From positions 1-36,495 of the IMG/VR virus record IMGVR_UViG_3300038678_000114: 36,495 bases of DNA; one strand, 5' to 3'. The notes under the pieces were generated by a model that had not been told where the DNA came from, did not search any database, and worked only from the letters and a program-made list of their open reading frames with translations. The stretch comes from a virus. The position numbers and the translations under genes were made by a program. Shown piece by piece: positions 8,930 through 15,893 of this stretch; the first letter of the stretch is position 1; each line of letters begins with the position of its first letter.

Positions 8930-9892
8930 TTATGCGTATTGTGCAGAATCATATTGGCCTGTATCGTATTGGCCTGTAGATAAGGCAACCGAAACCTCAA
9001 TCTTTATGAACACAGTTGGATTTATGATAATTGCAGGGTCGACAAATACACCTATTACTCCTGATACATTGATAAATGTGGCTATAACATCGGACTGTAT
9101 AAGGGTTTTATCGATAGCGTATTGATGCAATGTGAATAATAATTGCACAGATGGATCAACGTCATTGATATCTGATCTAATATAGGTGATAAACGAAGGG
9201 TATGCATCTGCAAAAAATAATCCTACAAAATCCTTATCAGTAAAATCATTGAATGGAACGGTGTCCGCTGAGATGGCAACCATTATGTTATCATCTTGAC
9301 TAGGTGAATTCCAAGCTAGGTTTCTTTGACCTTGGTAGCTTTCCCTAAATTGCATCTTAAATTCTTTGAAGAAATTATCAATTAGTCCAGAGGAAAGGTC
9401 AAAGCTGGTTGTAATTAAGTCTCCAACTACAGACATATCTAGTAAAACGTCACCCTCTAATGTGTTTGGAACCCTTGAATGTTCATCTAAAACTAGTACA
9501 ACGTTGGTTTGTTCATCGGTTGGAGTGTCCTTTTCAACAAACCGAGCCTCTAAAAAATAGTTTTTTCGATAGTTAATGAATGAGTTTCCGTTGTCAGAGT
9601 TTGTAAACACTTCATCTATTAGTATAGTAGTAACATTTATGATCTCTTCTACCCTTGACGAACGCAAAGAATAGCCGTCACTCTCCCAAACTATAAAGTT
9701 TCCAGCAACTAAATCAACGTCAAACGCGTTATCAAACTCCATTTCTAAAAGTCCCCCTGTTCCTGAAGACAAAGAAGCTATTGTATCATCTACACGTTTA
9801 AAGTTAACAGGGAGCGTTTTGAAACTTGGAAATACATTTTCTAGGTTAGGTGCTACACCTGTAACGGGCCAAGATAATTGTGTAATGCTCAT
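8930..9892 (-). CDS. Hypothetical tail/virion protein with C-terminal QY repeats, 320 aa
   Basis: Starts MSITQLSWPVTGVAPNLENV, is beta-rich with many aspartates, and ends in a short repeat GQYDTGQYDSAQYA. The DNA of this end (8930-8975) consists of related CAATAYG units and shares the 13-mer ACCGTATTGGGAT with the first codons of the protease gene downstream (see findings). It overlaps the upstream gp10-like gene by four bases. Composition suggests a virion component such as a fibre or baseplate part. No domain recognised. Confidence 0.72.
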   Translation of the reverse strand: MSITQLSWPVTGVAPNLENVFPSFKTLPVNFKRVDDTIASLSSGTGGLLEMEFDNAFDVDLVAGNFIVWESDGYSLRSSRVEEIINVTTILIDEVFTNSDNGNSFINYRKNYFLEARFVEKDTPTDEQTNVVLVLDEHSRVPNTLEGDVLLDMSVVGDLITTSFDLSSGLIDNFFKEFKMQFRESYQGQRNLAWNSPSQDDNIMVAISADTVPFNDFTDKDFVGLFFADAYPSFITYIRSDINDVDPSVQLLFTLHQYAIDKTLIQSDVIATFINVSGVIGVFVDPAIIINPTVFIKIEVSVALSTGQYDTGQYDSAQYA

Positions 9893-10341
9893 TGATTCAT
9901 AAAGTTAGAGATTTCTGTGCCAATTGCAACATTCATTTGACTAGAAAATTCATTGTGCATTTGTGTTATTAGCTTGTCTACTAATAAATCTAGTTCTAAT
10001 CCTTTGGCTTTATCGGTTAAAATGTCCGTCCCAGATTGGGATATTTTCCTAGCAATCATAAAAGCAACTGAATTCACTTCTGATGCATCAACGTTTAATT
10101 TTCCTCGAACCCATTCTCTAATTGGTTCAACGGGTGGAAATGTTCCCGGCTTTCTACCAGCGTTTAGAACAATGATTCTCATCAGCCCGTCAATCTGCAA
10201 CCTCTTTTCTGTTGCGTTGAAGGATAAACTATTCCTAGCCTCCTGAGTAAAGTTTAATCCTTTGGAGTCGAATTCGTCTTGAATATCCCTGACTAGTTTT
10301 GCTCCTGTTGATGTTAATATTTTCTTGGTGTCAATGATCAC
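9889..10341 (-). CDS. Tail-completion/neck protein, HK97 gp10-like
   Basis: 150 residues. It has an N-terminal helical segment, then a central GLMRIIVLNAGRKPGTFPPV followed by PIREWVRGKLNV, and C-terminal helices ending EISNFMNQ. The layout 'long helix - G-kpGtfpPv-piReWv' is typical of the minor tail/neck proteins that attach the tail to the head (HK97 gp10 group). Its neighbour upstream is the terminator-like 144-residue gene plus the inserted DUF5662 gene. Moderate confidence. Confidence 0.6.
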   Translation of the reverse strand: MIIDTKKILTSTGAKLVRDIQDEFDSKGLNFTQEARNSLSFNATEKRLQIDGLMRIIVLNAGRKPGTFPPVEPIREWVRGKLNVDASEVNSVAFMIARKISQSGTDILTDKAKGLELDLLVDKLITQMHNEFSSQMNVAIGTEISNFMNQ

Positions 10342-10342
10342 G

Positions 10343-10792
10343 TTACAAATACCTTTTCACCGTGTTCCTGAAAATTATACAAATTTGTTCGCTAATGTCA
10401 AAACGTTTTTTATTAATTTCAATAGATTTTATTATGTCTCCATCTGCGTGCCTTTCCGTTGCAGCTTTCCAATCAAAAAACATTTCTATTAAGTCAAATA
10501 AATCGAATCCATCAATTCCATTTTTGTAATGTTCTGGATGATGGCTGTTATTTTTATAATGATGATCAAGGGCAACTTTCAATTCCTTCAAAAACCCTTT
10601 GTATTCATCACTTCCGTAAGTACAGTTTTTTAATTTAGGCGTGTATTCGTCAAACAGCTCCTTTTCAGGGCTAACAAGTTTTGAAATGTCATGAACTTTT
10701 GCACGTCTTATTAATTCTCTTGCCGCTATTCTCATTAATTGGTTTACCCTTTTAATATGCAGTAGAGTATCTGCTTTGCTGTCATATTTCAT
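10343..10792 (-). CDS. DUF5662 family protein (HD-type, possible metal-dependent hydrolase)
   Basis: 149 residues that match the DUF5662 pattern nearly end to end: an N-terminal YDSKADTLLHIKRV, HDISKLVSPEKELFDEYTP, YGSDEYKG, DHHYKNNSHHPEHY, and DLIEMFFDWKAATERHADGD. The conserved HD in HDISKL and the histidine cluster HHYKNNSHHPEH are the pattern expected of an HD-like metal site, so hydrolysis of a phosphorylated small molecule or nucleotide is possible but unproven. The gene is flanked one base away by structural genes, so it looks like an inserted accessory gene expressed late. Confidence 0.85.
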   Translation of the reverse strand: MKYDSKADTLLHIKRVNQLMRIAARELIRRAKVHDISKLVSPEKELFDEYTPKLKNCTYGSDEYKGFLKELKVALDHHYKNNSHHPEHYKNGIDGFDLFDLIEMFFDWKAATERHADGDIIKSIEINKKRFDISEQICIIFRNTVKRYL

Positions 10793-10794
10793 AG

Positions 10795-11229
10795 TTATAA
10801 TCTATTACAAGTGGTGTCCAATTTGGCCTCACATAATACACCGCACAATAAATTAGAGGTTACCTGACGCTCTACTTTAATAGTCCAGTCACTTAATGAA
10901 CCCTGACTCAATGATTGTGATTGGTTTAATAGTCTATAATAATCAAACGAAAGCTCTTCCATTTTATCGATTAAAGCATCCTTTGTATCTGTAATGGTGT
11001 CGTCTTTATCAAACCTAGTTAGAAACCATATTCGAATAGTCAATTTCGAATGAACAACTCCCCCGATATCAATTGATCCTAGACCTCCCATAATTGGTTC
11101 AAGTCTTATAAGTGGCTGATTGAAGTTATAATCTTGAGCAAACTTTTCAAGCTCTGAAATATCTAAGGTCTGGAAGTTTCCTAATCCCTGTGCTGCAGAT
11201 GATAAAGCTTTTTTGATTTTTAGTAGCAT
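10795..11229 (-). CDS. Putative tail terminator-like protein
   Basis: 144 residues with an N-terminal helix (KIKKALSSAAQGLGNF), then alternating beta strands (VHSKLTIRIWFLTRFDKDD), a helix (TKDALIDKMEELSFDYYRLL) and final strands. The order helix, strands, helix, strands and the length fit the tail-terminator fold of siphophages. No sequence signature is strong enough to be certain. It sits between a tiny ORF upstream and the DUF5662 gene downstream in the late operon. Confidence 0.5.
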   Translation of the reverse strand: MLLKIKKALSSAAQGLGNFQTLDISELEKFAQDYNFNQPLIRLEPIMGGLGSIDIGGVVHSKLTIRIWFLTRFDKDDTITDTKDALIDKMEELSFDYYRLLNQSQSLSQGSLSDWTIKVERQVTSNLLCGVLCEAKLDTTCNRL

Positions 11230-11238
11230 AGGGTAAAG

Positions 11239-11322
11239 TTAGGTAATTATGATAACATTCACTATATCCCATTCTCGTACCTCGAACGGTCGCTCAAGCT
11301 CATATAGTTCAGTGTTAGGCAC
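11239..11322 (-). CDS. Possible 27-aa peptide from a GTG start, or -1 frame extension of the upstream gene
   Basis: In the minus strand a GTG overlaps the stop of the 83-residue gene by one base (TAGTG) and opens a frame reading VPNTELYELERPFEVREW and ending VNVIIIT. The residue pattern is protein-like, the frame is closed by TAA ten bases before the next ATG, and no other gene occupies this stretch. The frame extends a few codons upstream in the -1 register, so it could also be reached by frameshifting at CAAAAAC near the end of the upstream gene. Confidence 0.4.
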   Translation of the reverse strand: MPNTELYELERPFEVREWDIVNVIIIT

Positions 11323-11573
11323 TATTGCCTGTTTTTGAATTTATCCAACAACTTGGGTTTATTAAGAAATACCATTTCTGTACATTCAATCATCTCCATA
11401 AAATCAGTCAACAGTTCGCTTTGCTGCCTAACATCACCGAAAGCAACATTATTTTTAACTAGCTGCTCAAGTCGTTTAATTTCTTCTAGCATCTTAAAAG
11501 CATCGCTTAGTTTAATTACACTTTCCTTCTCGTCAAATAATCCAGCAGGAGCACTATTAATTTTAAAATTCAT
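11322..11573 (-). CDS. Hypothetical protein, 83 aa
   Basis: Starts MNFKINSAPAGLFDEKESVI. It is mostly helical, with a lysine/glutamate-rich central segment (MLEEIKRLEQLVKNNVAFG) and a basic end (KLLDKFKNRQ). No known domain. Its stop shares a base with a short GTG-started frame. It belongs to the small-gene group between the terminase and the connector genes. Confidence 0.65.
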   Translation of the reverse strand: MNFKINSAPAGLFDEKESVIKLSDAFKMLEEIKRLEQLVKNNVAFGDVRQQSELLTDFMEMIECTEMVFLNKPKLLDKFKNRQ

Positions 11574-11626
11574 TATCTTATTCTTTTAAGTCCGTTAAAA
11601 ATCATGTTGTTTAGCCTGCCTCGTTA

Positions 11627-11896
11627 TCAAGATTTAATTTGGCTCACTTGAATCTTATAGGCTGTCTTAGCGTGATGGGCTAGTAGATGTCTTCTGCAAA
11701 CCATTAGATTTTTACCCATCAATTCATCAAATGAAACTCCCATTATTTCCACAAGTGTTTGAGCTGTTAGTTCTTTCTGGTAATACTTAATGTACTTATT
11801 CTGAACTGCATTTTCAGCTTTTGAACTTTTAACCCCCACATAAATATTATCCACATTAGAGTTGAATTCTTTTTCCCTTTCCAGCTCCGTTTGGTT
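11627..11896 (-). CDS. -1 frame extension (89 codons) of the gene starting at 12384
   Basis: If the ribosome slips back one base at 11896-11902, translation continues NQTELEREKEFNSNVDNIYV and ends HAKTAYKIQVSQIKS, giving a 252-residue fusion product. The extension reads as normal protein, whereas the zero frame beyond the slip (TKRSWKGKKNSTLMW...) looks like out-of-frame translation. A GTG at 11854 could also start a free-standing 75-residue product. A one-base miscount of the A9 run in the assembly would give one plain gene. Confidence 0.65.
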   Translation of the reverse strand, partial: NQTELEREKEFNSNVDNIYVGVKSSKAENAVQNKYIKYYQKELTAQTLVEIMGVSFDELMGKNLMVCRRHLLAHHAKTAYKIQVSQIKS

Positions 11897-12384
11897 AAAA
11901 AAAAAGCGCCTGGAATTACTTCAGTCCATTTTCTATCCATTAACTCAGAGAATGTTTTCTCTATTTTCTCAGTGTCGTGATCTGGACATATAGCACAGGC
12001 CATACAATAAACGCTCAACGTGTACATATCCATTTTCTTGAGCTTGAACTGGTCATAATAAAGCTCGAACATATACTTTTTACCGAATGTATCGAGGGCC
12101 ATTTCCTTGATTATATGAATATCTTCTCCATATTCTAGTGTATCCGGTGGGTTTTTAATAGCCTTTTCTATGTCGATGTTGAATATTGATGCGTGTAATC
12201 CTTTTAAAGAAAACGTTTTTACATTGGAACTCATTAGGTCATTCATTGACATATTAGCAAATAAGGCTATGTACTCCTTTAGATCTGTTACATTGGCCTT
12301 TATCATTATCTCAATAAATTGATGACCTGTGAGCTTGCTGACAGGTGTTAGGTCGGTAATTTTTCCGTTAATGATTAGATTCAT
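11767..12384 (-). CDS. Structural-region protein with frameshift site (tail assembly chaperone candidate), zero-frame product 205 aa
   Basis: Starts MNLIINGKITDLTPVSKLTG, is largely helical with KLTGHQFIEIMIKANVTDLK and a cysteine-containing VYCMACAICPDH, and reaches a U UUU UUA sequence at codons 161-163. After that the zero frame runs only 42 more odd-looking codons, while the -1 frame carries a credible 89-codon extension. A short form and a -1 long form are the hallmark of tail assembly chaperones (lambda G/GT), but those normally precede the tape measure, and this gene lies soon after the terminase. An unrelated gene with a homopolymer error is the main alternative. Confidence 0.65.
   Translation of the reverse strand: MNLIINGKITDLTPVSKLTGHQFIEIMIKANVTDLKEYIALFANMSMNDLMSSNVKTFSLKGLHASIFNIDIEKAIKNPPDTLEYGEDIHIIKEMALDTFGKKYMFELYYDQFKLKKMDMYTLSVYCMACAICPDHDTEKIEKTFSELMDRKWTEVIPGAFFLTKRSWKGKKNSTLMWIIFMWGLKVQKLKMQFRISTLSITRKN
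11896..11902 (-). promoter_or_regulatory. Slippery heptamer U UUU UUA (candidate -1 programmed frameshift)
   Basis: The minus strand reads GCT TTT TTT TTA ACC in the zero frame (nine T then A). This contains U UUU UUA in exactly the register used by the HIV-1 gag-pol site, and slipping -1 enters the open 89-codon frame. No obvious strong stem-loop follows in the next 40 bases. Confidence 0.55.
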
Positions 12385-12563
12385 TTCTTAGATGGTAGCA
12401 ACTTAAACGTTATTTTATTTTTATAGATAGTGTCAACTCTCAATCTACTACCTCGTATTTCAATAATCTCTCCTATTTTAAATACCATAGGTTTTTCCTT
12501 TTGCATTTGTTCTTCAAATGTCTTTTCGTCAATATTTACTAATTGTCCTTGTCCGTTGTCCAT
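12381..12563 (-). CDS. Hypothetical protein, 60 aa
   Basis: Starts MDNGQGQLVNIDEKTFEEQM, and its C-terminal half forms short strands (VFKIGEIIEIRGSRLRVDTI) that could make a small beta-barrel. It overlaps the next gene by four bases (ATGA) and follows the cysteine-rich gene by two bases. Function unknown. Confidence 0.65.
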   Translation of the reverse strand: MDNGQGQLVNIDEKTFEEQMQKEKPMVFKIGEIIEIRGSRLRVDTIYKNKITFKLLPSKK

Positions 12564-12565
12564 AA

Positions 12566-12916
12566 TTATTTCTTTGAATTTTTCAAAAGTCCTTTATCCT
12601 TCATCCATTTGAATACGCCTTCTCGAAACATTGGCTCTTTTTCCAAAAGAAGCTTGAAATTTTCTCTATTATCTGAGTCATCCATATTTATCATAATTTT
12701 TAGCTTTTTCTTGAACCCGTCACACTCTGACACATCAGAAACGACATTCCCGTCACCGTCCTTGATCTCAGGAATCCAGCAATTAGCCTTTTTACAGAAC
12801 GCCCCTTCGAATACAAGAGCAGCCGATCGACCAAGTAGGTCTTTGGTTCCCATTCCTTGAACATCCTTTTTGTGGATGCACTTACCACATATTGATTTAG
12901 TGTAGTCTATTTCCAT
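12566..12916 (-). CDS. Hypothetical cysteine-containing protein, 116 aa
   Basis: Begins MEIDYTKSICGKCIHKKDVQ. CxxC at 10-13 and further cysteines (FCKKANCWIPEI, SECDGF) suggest a metal-binding N-terminal knuckle, followed by a helical C-terminus (FKLLLEKEPMFREGVFKWMK). The ATG overlaps the stop of the upstream gene by one base (TAATG). No family recognised. Confidence 0.68.
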   Translation of the reverse strand: MEIDYTKSICGKCIHKKDVQGMGTKDLLGRSAALVFEGAFCKKANCWIPEIKDGDGNVVSDVSECDGFKKKLKIMINMDDSDNRENFKLLLEKEPMFREGVFKWMKDKGLLKNSKK

Positions 12917-13146
12917 TATTTTGGTTTTTTATCTCCTGACATTATCTGTAATACTTCAGCATTTTCCTGAAATAGTGGAGATATTGGTATTATATTTATT
13001 TGCTCTTTTCCCAAATCACCATCACAATGTGGGCATTTGCAGTTTTCTAGTAGTTCTATTCCTACTGTTCTTTGGTCCGTTTCATAAACCACTTTGGCAA
13101 GTTTCCCTTTCCATAATAAGTGATCTCCTAATTTTGGGTTTTTCAT
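12916..13146 (-). CDS. Hypothetical protein with CxCxxC knuckle, 76 aa; first gene behind an operator/promoter
   Basis: Starts MKNPKLGDHLLWKGKLAKVV, has small-barrel-like strands and then CKCPHCDGDLG, a possible zinc knuckle. Its leader carries AAAGAGAGCAAAATG, and the TTACTAAATTTTAGTAA palindrome ends right at the terminase stop upstream. It is therefore likely the first gene of a newly initiated transcript covering the late genes. Confidence 0.68.
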   Translation of the reverse strand: MKNPKLGDHLLWKGKLAKVVYETDQRTVGIELLENCKCPHCDGDLGKEQINIIPISPLFQENAEVLQIMSGDKKPK

Positions 13147-13147
13147 T

Positions 13148-13190
13148 TTGCTCTCTTTTTGTTCAGTACAATATTACTAAATTTTAGTAA
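13148..13190 (-). promoter_or_regulatory. Candidate promoter with 17-bp palindromic operator (copy 1, exact)
   Basis: 13174-13190 is TTACTAAATTTTAGTAA, two perfect 8-bp half-sites around one T. On the minus strand its downstream edge overlaps TAATATTG, close to the Bacteroidota -7 element TAnnTTTG, with a TTG 20 bases further upstream in the -33 position. The leader AGAGAGCAA (13148-13156) directly precedes the start at 13146. The same arrangement recurs at 20544 and 25490. Confidence 0.6.
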
Positions 13191-14330
13191 CTATGACAAG
13201 TTCATCATTATAATACTTGGGTATCTCCCTGCATCAATTCCGTGGTTATTGTCATCCTTTGGGTATTCAATAATTTCTCCGTGTTTGTCAATCTGCCATT
13301 TGTGAGATTCTGCCTCCCTCCATAGGTTTTTAGAATCTTCGTGAATGTATAAACTATGACTAAGCAACCTCCTATAATCTGATACTAGACCGCTAGACTT
13401 ATCACAGGCCAAAGCTGAAACTCCTAATTTTCTTAGGTCCATAATTTCACGTGCTCCTGCATTGTCGCAAATTACTGGATTACCTACTTCGTAATTAGGA
13501 TATGAAACTAAGACTTTGACCATCTCTTCTAATTCAGCTCCAGGTGAATAGAATAATTCTTTCCAGTATAATAACTTATGTTCGGATGAATAGTTAACCT
13601 CTGTCAATGTTAATGGATCTGTTAGGCCAAAATCAACCCCGTACATTTTTTGGAACGAAACATCTTCAGGAAGCCTTGAGTATTTTTTGGCGTTCTTCAA
13701 TATAACTCCTTCAGCAAATCCTATTTCACCAAGGCCGTAAACCCTCCAATAGTTTTCATCAGGAGAAGATCCCCAAGGTGCATATCGCTCAATCTCTTCT
13801 CTTTCGGCTTCAGGTAGATACTCGTTATCCTTATAAGTCAATTTAACGAATTCACCATCTCCAGTATCAACATATTGTTTGTGCGCCCAAAACCTAAATG
13901 ATGGATTAAAATCTATTATCACCTCTTTGTGGGTTCTAGCGATTAATGGCCTAACTGTTAACCAGCTCATTCTATTACCTTCATTAATAAACAGTCGATC
14001 TCTTCGACCTCCTAGCCCTTTTTGATCACCATCGAAAGATAAAAACTCAAACATCCAGTTTCCTATTTCATAATGATAGGGATTTTTAGTCCTTTTATAA
14101 GGAACATTGTCCTCCTTTAGAATAGTCTCTAAATCTTTGATAGCTCCAGTTCTAAGAAGAGGCATTGAGTTTGTTACGATTGTGCAAAGCTGGTTAGTCT
14201 TTGATCTCTGAGCCTGAATAATCCATAATTGAAGTATAGAATAAGTCTTGGACGCTCCCTGAGAGCCTTGCACAATCTTGATGCGTTTCCGCATTTTCGA
14301 AATCTTAACAAACGCTTTGGTTAATTTCAT
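13191..14330 (-). CDS. terL: Terminase large subunit
   Basis: 379 residues. The packaging ATPase/nuclease is shown by a Walker A motif GSQGASKT (22-29), a Walker B-like segment DRLFINEGN (111-119), and a C-terminal nuclease domain starting with GVDFGLTDP (Asp233), followed by CDNAGAREI and HGIDAGRYP with further acidic residues. It resembles PBSX/T5-type large terminases (Terminase_3/6). The start overlaps the small-subunit stop by four bases. The stop is followed immediately by an operator palindrome that begins the next transcription unit. Confidence 0.95.
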   Translation of the reverse strand: MKLTKAFVKISKMRKRIKIVQGSQGASKTYSILQLWIIQAQRSKTNQLCTIVTNSMPLLRTGAIKDLETILKEDNVPYKRTKNPYHYEIGNWMFEFLSFDGDQKGLGGRRDRLFINEGNRMSWLTVRPLIARTHKEVIIDFNPSFRFWAHKQYVDTGDGEFVKLTYKDNEYLPEAEREEIERYAPWGSSPDENYWRVYGLGEIGFAEGVILKNAKKYSRLPEDVSFQKMYGVDFGLTDPLTLTEVNYSSEHKLLYWKELFYSPGAELEEMVKVLVSYPNYEVGNPVICDNAGAREIMDLRKLGVSALACDKSSGLVSDYRRLLSHSLYIHEDSKNLWREAESHKWQIDKHGEIIEYPKDDNNHGIDAGRYPSIIMMNLS

Positions 14331-14857
14331 TTATCAGGATCAGGCAAATTGTCTACCCCTTCTTGAGCATTTGACCCCTCTATAACTATTTGAGCAATTG
14401 ATTTTTGTTTGTTGTCCTTCTCATAGAACCCTGTATGTTTTGACAGTCCGTCTAATCCATCCCTTTTACTATGAAGAGTCATTTTGGTTTTATTGTGCGA
14501 TGTTCCGGCTTTAGTAGTATAGGCATCTACTGTGATTGAGCTAATTGCAGCGGAGTTTTTTATGTCGCTCATTTTCTTGATTTCTCCGTCTTCTCCTATA
14601 ACATCAGACATATCAGAAAAGGCAAGTTTTGCGTATTCTGCTGCAATTCGCTCGTGAGAAATATCCAGCTTTTCAAGGGTTTTCTTTCTCAATTTGGCTA
14701 TACGGTCTTGAATAAGAAGTTTTGATAAGTTTTGAGATCCTATTTCTTGTGCAGTCTTTTCACTATATCCTGACTGTATGGCCGCTTTCGTAGCATTTAA
14801 GTGGATTATATAGCACTTACAAAATAACTCCTGCTTGTCTGTTAGTTTAACTGGCAT
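14327..14857 (-). CDS. terS: Terminase small subunit (Terminase_2 family)
   Basis: 176 residues. The N-terminal part is the classic LTDKQELFCKCYIIHLNATK then AAIQSGYSEKTAQEIGSQNL helix-turn-helix signature of small terminases, followed by coiled-coil-type helices (IAKLRKKTLEKLDISHERIA) and a basic C-terminal tail. It recognises the packaging site and loads TerL. It overlaps TerL by four bases, and the methyltransferase ends only three bases upstream, so the three are probably co-transcribed. Confidence 0.95.
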   Translation of the reverse strand: MPVKLTDKQELFCKCYIIHLNATKAAIQSGYSEKTAQEIGSQNLSKLLIQDRIAKLRKKTLEKLDISHERIAAEYAKLAFSDMSDVIGEDGEIKKMSDIKNSAAISSITVDAYTTKAGTSHNKTKMTLHSKRDGLDGLSKHTGFYEKDNKQKSIAQIVIEGSNAQEGVDNLPDPDK

Positions 14858-14860
14858 ATA

Positions 14861-15595
14861 TCAAATATAGTGATTATCACTTTTTATAAACAAATCGCCC
14901 TGGTTAACATTTTCTTTGGTGATAATGTCCATAGCACAATTTAATATAAATAATCCTTCTTTTGGATCAACGCAATTTCTAAATATTTGGCCGGGAGAAT
15001 GGTTTCCGTTAACGTAAATGTTTTTATCTATAGGTTTAAAACCATATTTGTTGGCCAACAAACTAGCACTAACTTCTTTTATATAGCTTTTTGTTTTACC
15101 TGATAGCCTAACTTCTTTTTTAACGACATTTGATTCTTTTGGAGGATTGCCTTTTCCAGTGGTTCTTATTTTAAAATTACTCCAATATAAATGCCTGTGT
15201 CTTTGTTGGGCCGGTATTAATGGGATGTAGTATGGAATGACATTCTCAACTACATATTTACCATCAAAGAAATTGTCTAAGAATATTATTTCCTGATATA
15301 ATTTCATATCTGGATATCTTGGATCGATCTGTCCAATGCCATTCTTAGTCTTAGCAAAGTTCTTATTCATTCGTGTGTGTGTAGTACACGGGGGGCTAGA
15401 CCATATAAAATCAAACTCCTTATAATGATCTGCTAAATATTGATGTGCATCTCCTATAATTAGATTATCATTAGGAAAATAGGACTGGTAAACTTCTGCT
15501 ATAGCCGAGTCTAATTCAACTGATGTTATTTGATGCTCATCGCTCCATAACTTTCGATTGCCTCCAATTCCTGCATATAAGTTTAATATTTTCAT
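14861..15595 (-). CDS. DNA (cytosine-5) methyltransferase
   Basis: 244 residues. Motif I is LNLYAGIGG (4-12), binding S-adenosylmethionine. The catalytic Pro-Cys loop is WSSPPCTTHTRMN (Cys70). Motif VI is VVENVIPYY (about 115-123), and the C-terminal segment GQIFRNCVDPKEG resembles the motif IX/X end of phage Dcm-like enzymes. The protein is short, so the target-recognition domain between motifs VIII and IX must be small. No restriction enzyme is adjacent, so it is likely an orphan enzyme protecting phage DNA or modulating packaging or expression. It starts after an AGAGAGCAA leader with TACATTTG, a perfect TAnnTTTG, at 15616-15623. Confidence 0.9.
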   Translation of the reverse strand: MKILNLYAGIGGNRKLWSDEHQITSVELDSAIAEVYQSYFPNDNLIIGDAHQYLADHYKEFDFIWSSPPCTTHTRMNKNFAKTKNGIGQIDPRYPDMKLYQEIIFLDNFFDGKYVVENVIPYYIPLIPAQQRHRHLYWSNFKIRTTGKGNPPKESNVVKKEVRLSGKTKSYIKEVSASLLANKYGFKPIDKNIYVNGNHSPGQIFRNCVDPKEGLFILNCAMDIITKENVNQGDLFIKSDNHYI

Positions 15596-15615
15596 TTGAT
15601 TGCTCTCTTCATACT

Positions 15616-15623
15616 CAAATGTA
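15616..15623 (-). promoter_or_regulatory. Possible Bacteroidota-type -7 promoter element
   Basis: The minus strand reads TACATTTG, a full match to TAnnTTTG, 21 bases before the methyltransferase start and just before its AGAGAGCAA leader (15600-15608). No convincing TTTG occurs at the usual -33 distance. Confidence 0.35.
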
Positions 15624-15626
15624 CAA

Positions 15627-15893
15627 CTACTTAGTCATTGTTTTTGGTTGTCCGATTCCATACCAATAATAAAGTCTAGGAGTTAATGTATTTATTTTCT
15701 TTCGTAATATAATGGTGCTCAACATTTGTAGCTCATTATTCCTTTTTTCTAGTTCCATTTGTTTTGTGAGCCGTTCACTGTTTTTATTGTAGTAAAGCTC
15801 TGGACGTAATGGGTTTACTCTTTGTTGTGAAAGAATAATACTCAAAAATCGAAGTTCAACGATTCTCTTTTCTGTTGCGTTCATTGTAGTCAT
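15627..15893 (-). CDS. Hypothetical protein with an internal duplication, 88 aa
   Basis: Two halves repeat the same pattern: ELRFLSIILSQQRVNPLRPE followed by LYY, and ELQMLSTIILRKKINTLTPR followed by LYY, separated by a charged linker (KNSERLTKQMELEKRNN). The product is basic and helical. It overlaps the HigA-like gene by 38 bases; Met4 at 15884 would shorten the overlap. Unknown function. The duplication suggests a dimer-like or two-site binding protein. Confidence 0.65.
   Translation of the reverse strand: MTTMNATEKRIVELRFLSIILSQQRVNPLRPELYYNKNSERLTKQMELEKRNNELQMLSTIILRKKINTLTPRLYYWYGIGQPKTMTK

Noticed and set aside
12700-12888. 62-residue minus-strand ORF overlapping the cysteine-containing gene
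   Set aside because: Fully contained within a better-supported gene in another frame and without a leader.
13174-13190. The 17-bp palindromes as transcription terminators
   Set aside because: They are AT-only apart from one C and one G, leave no adequate loop, and have no T tail; operator function fits better.
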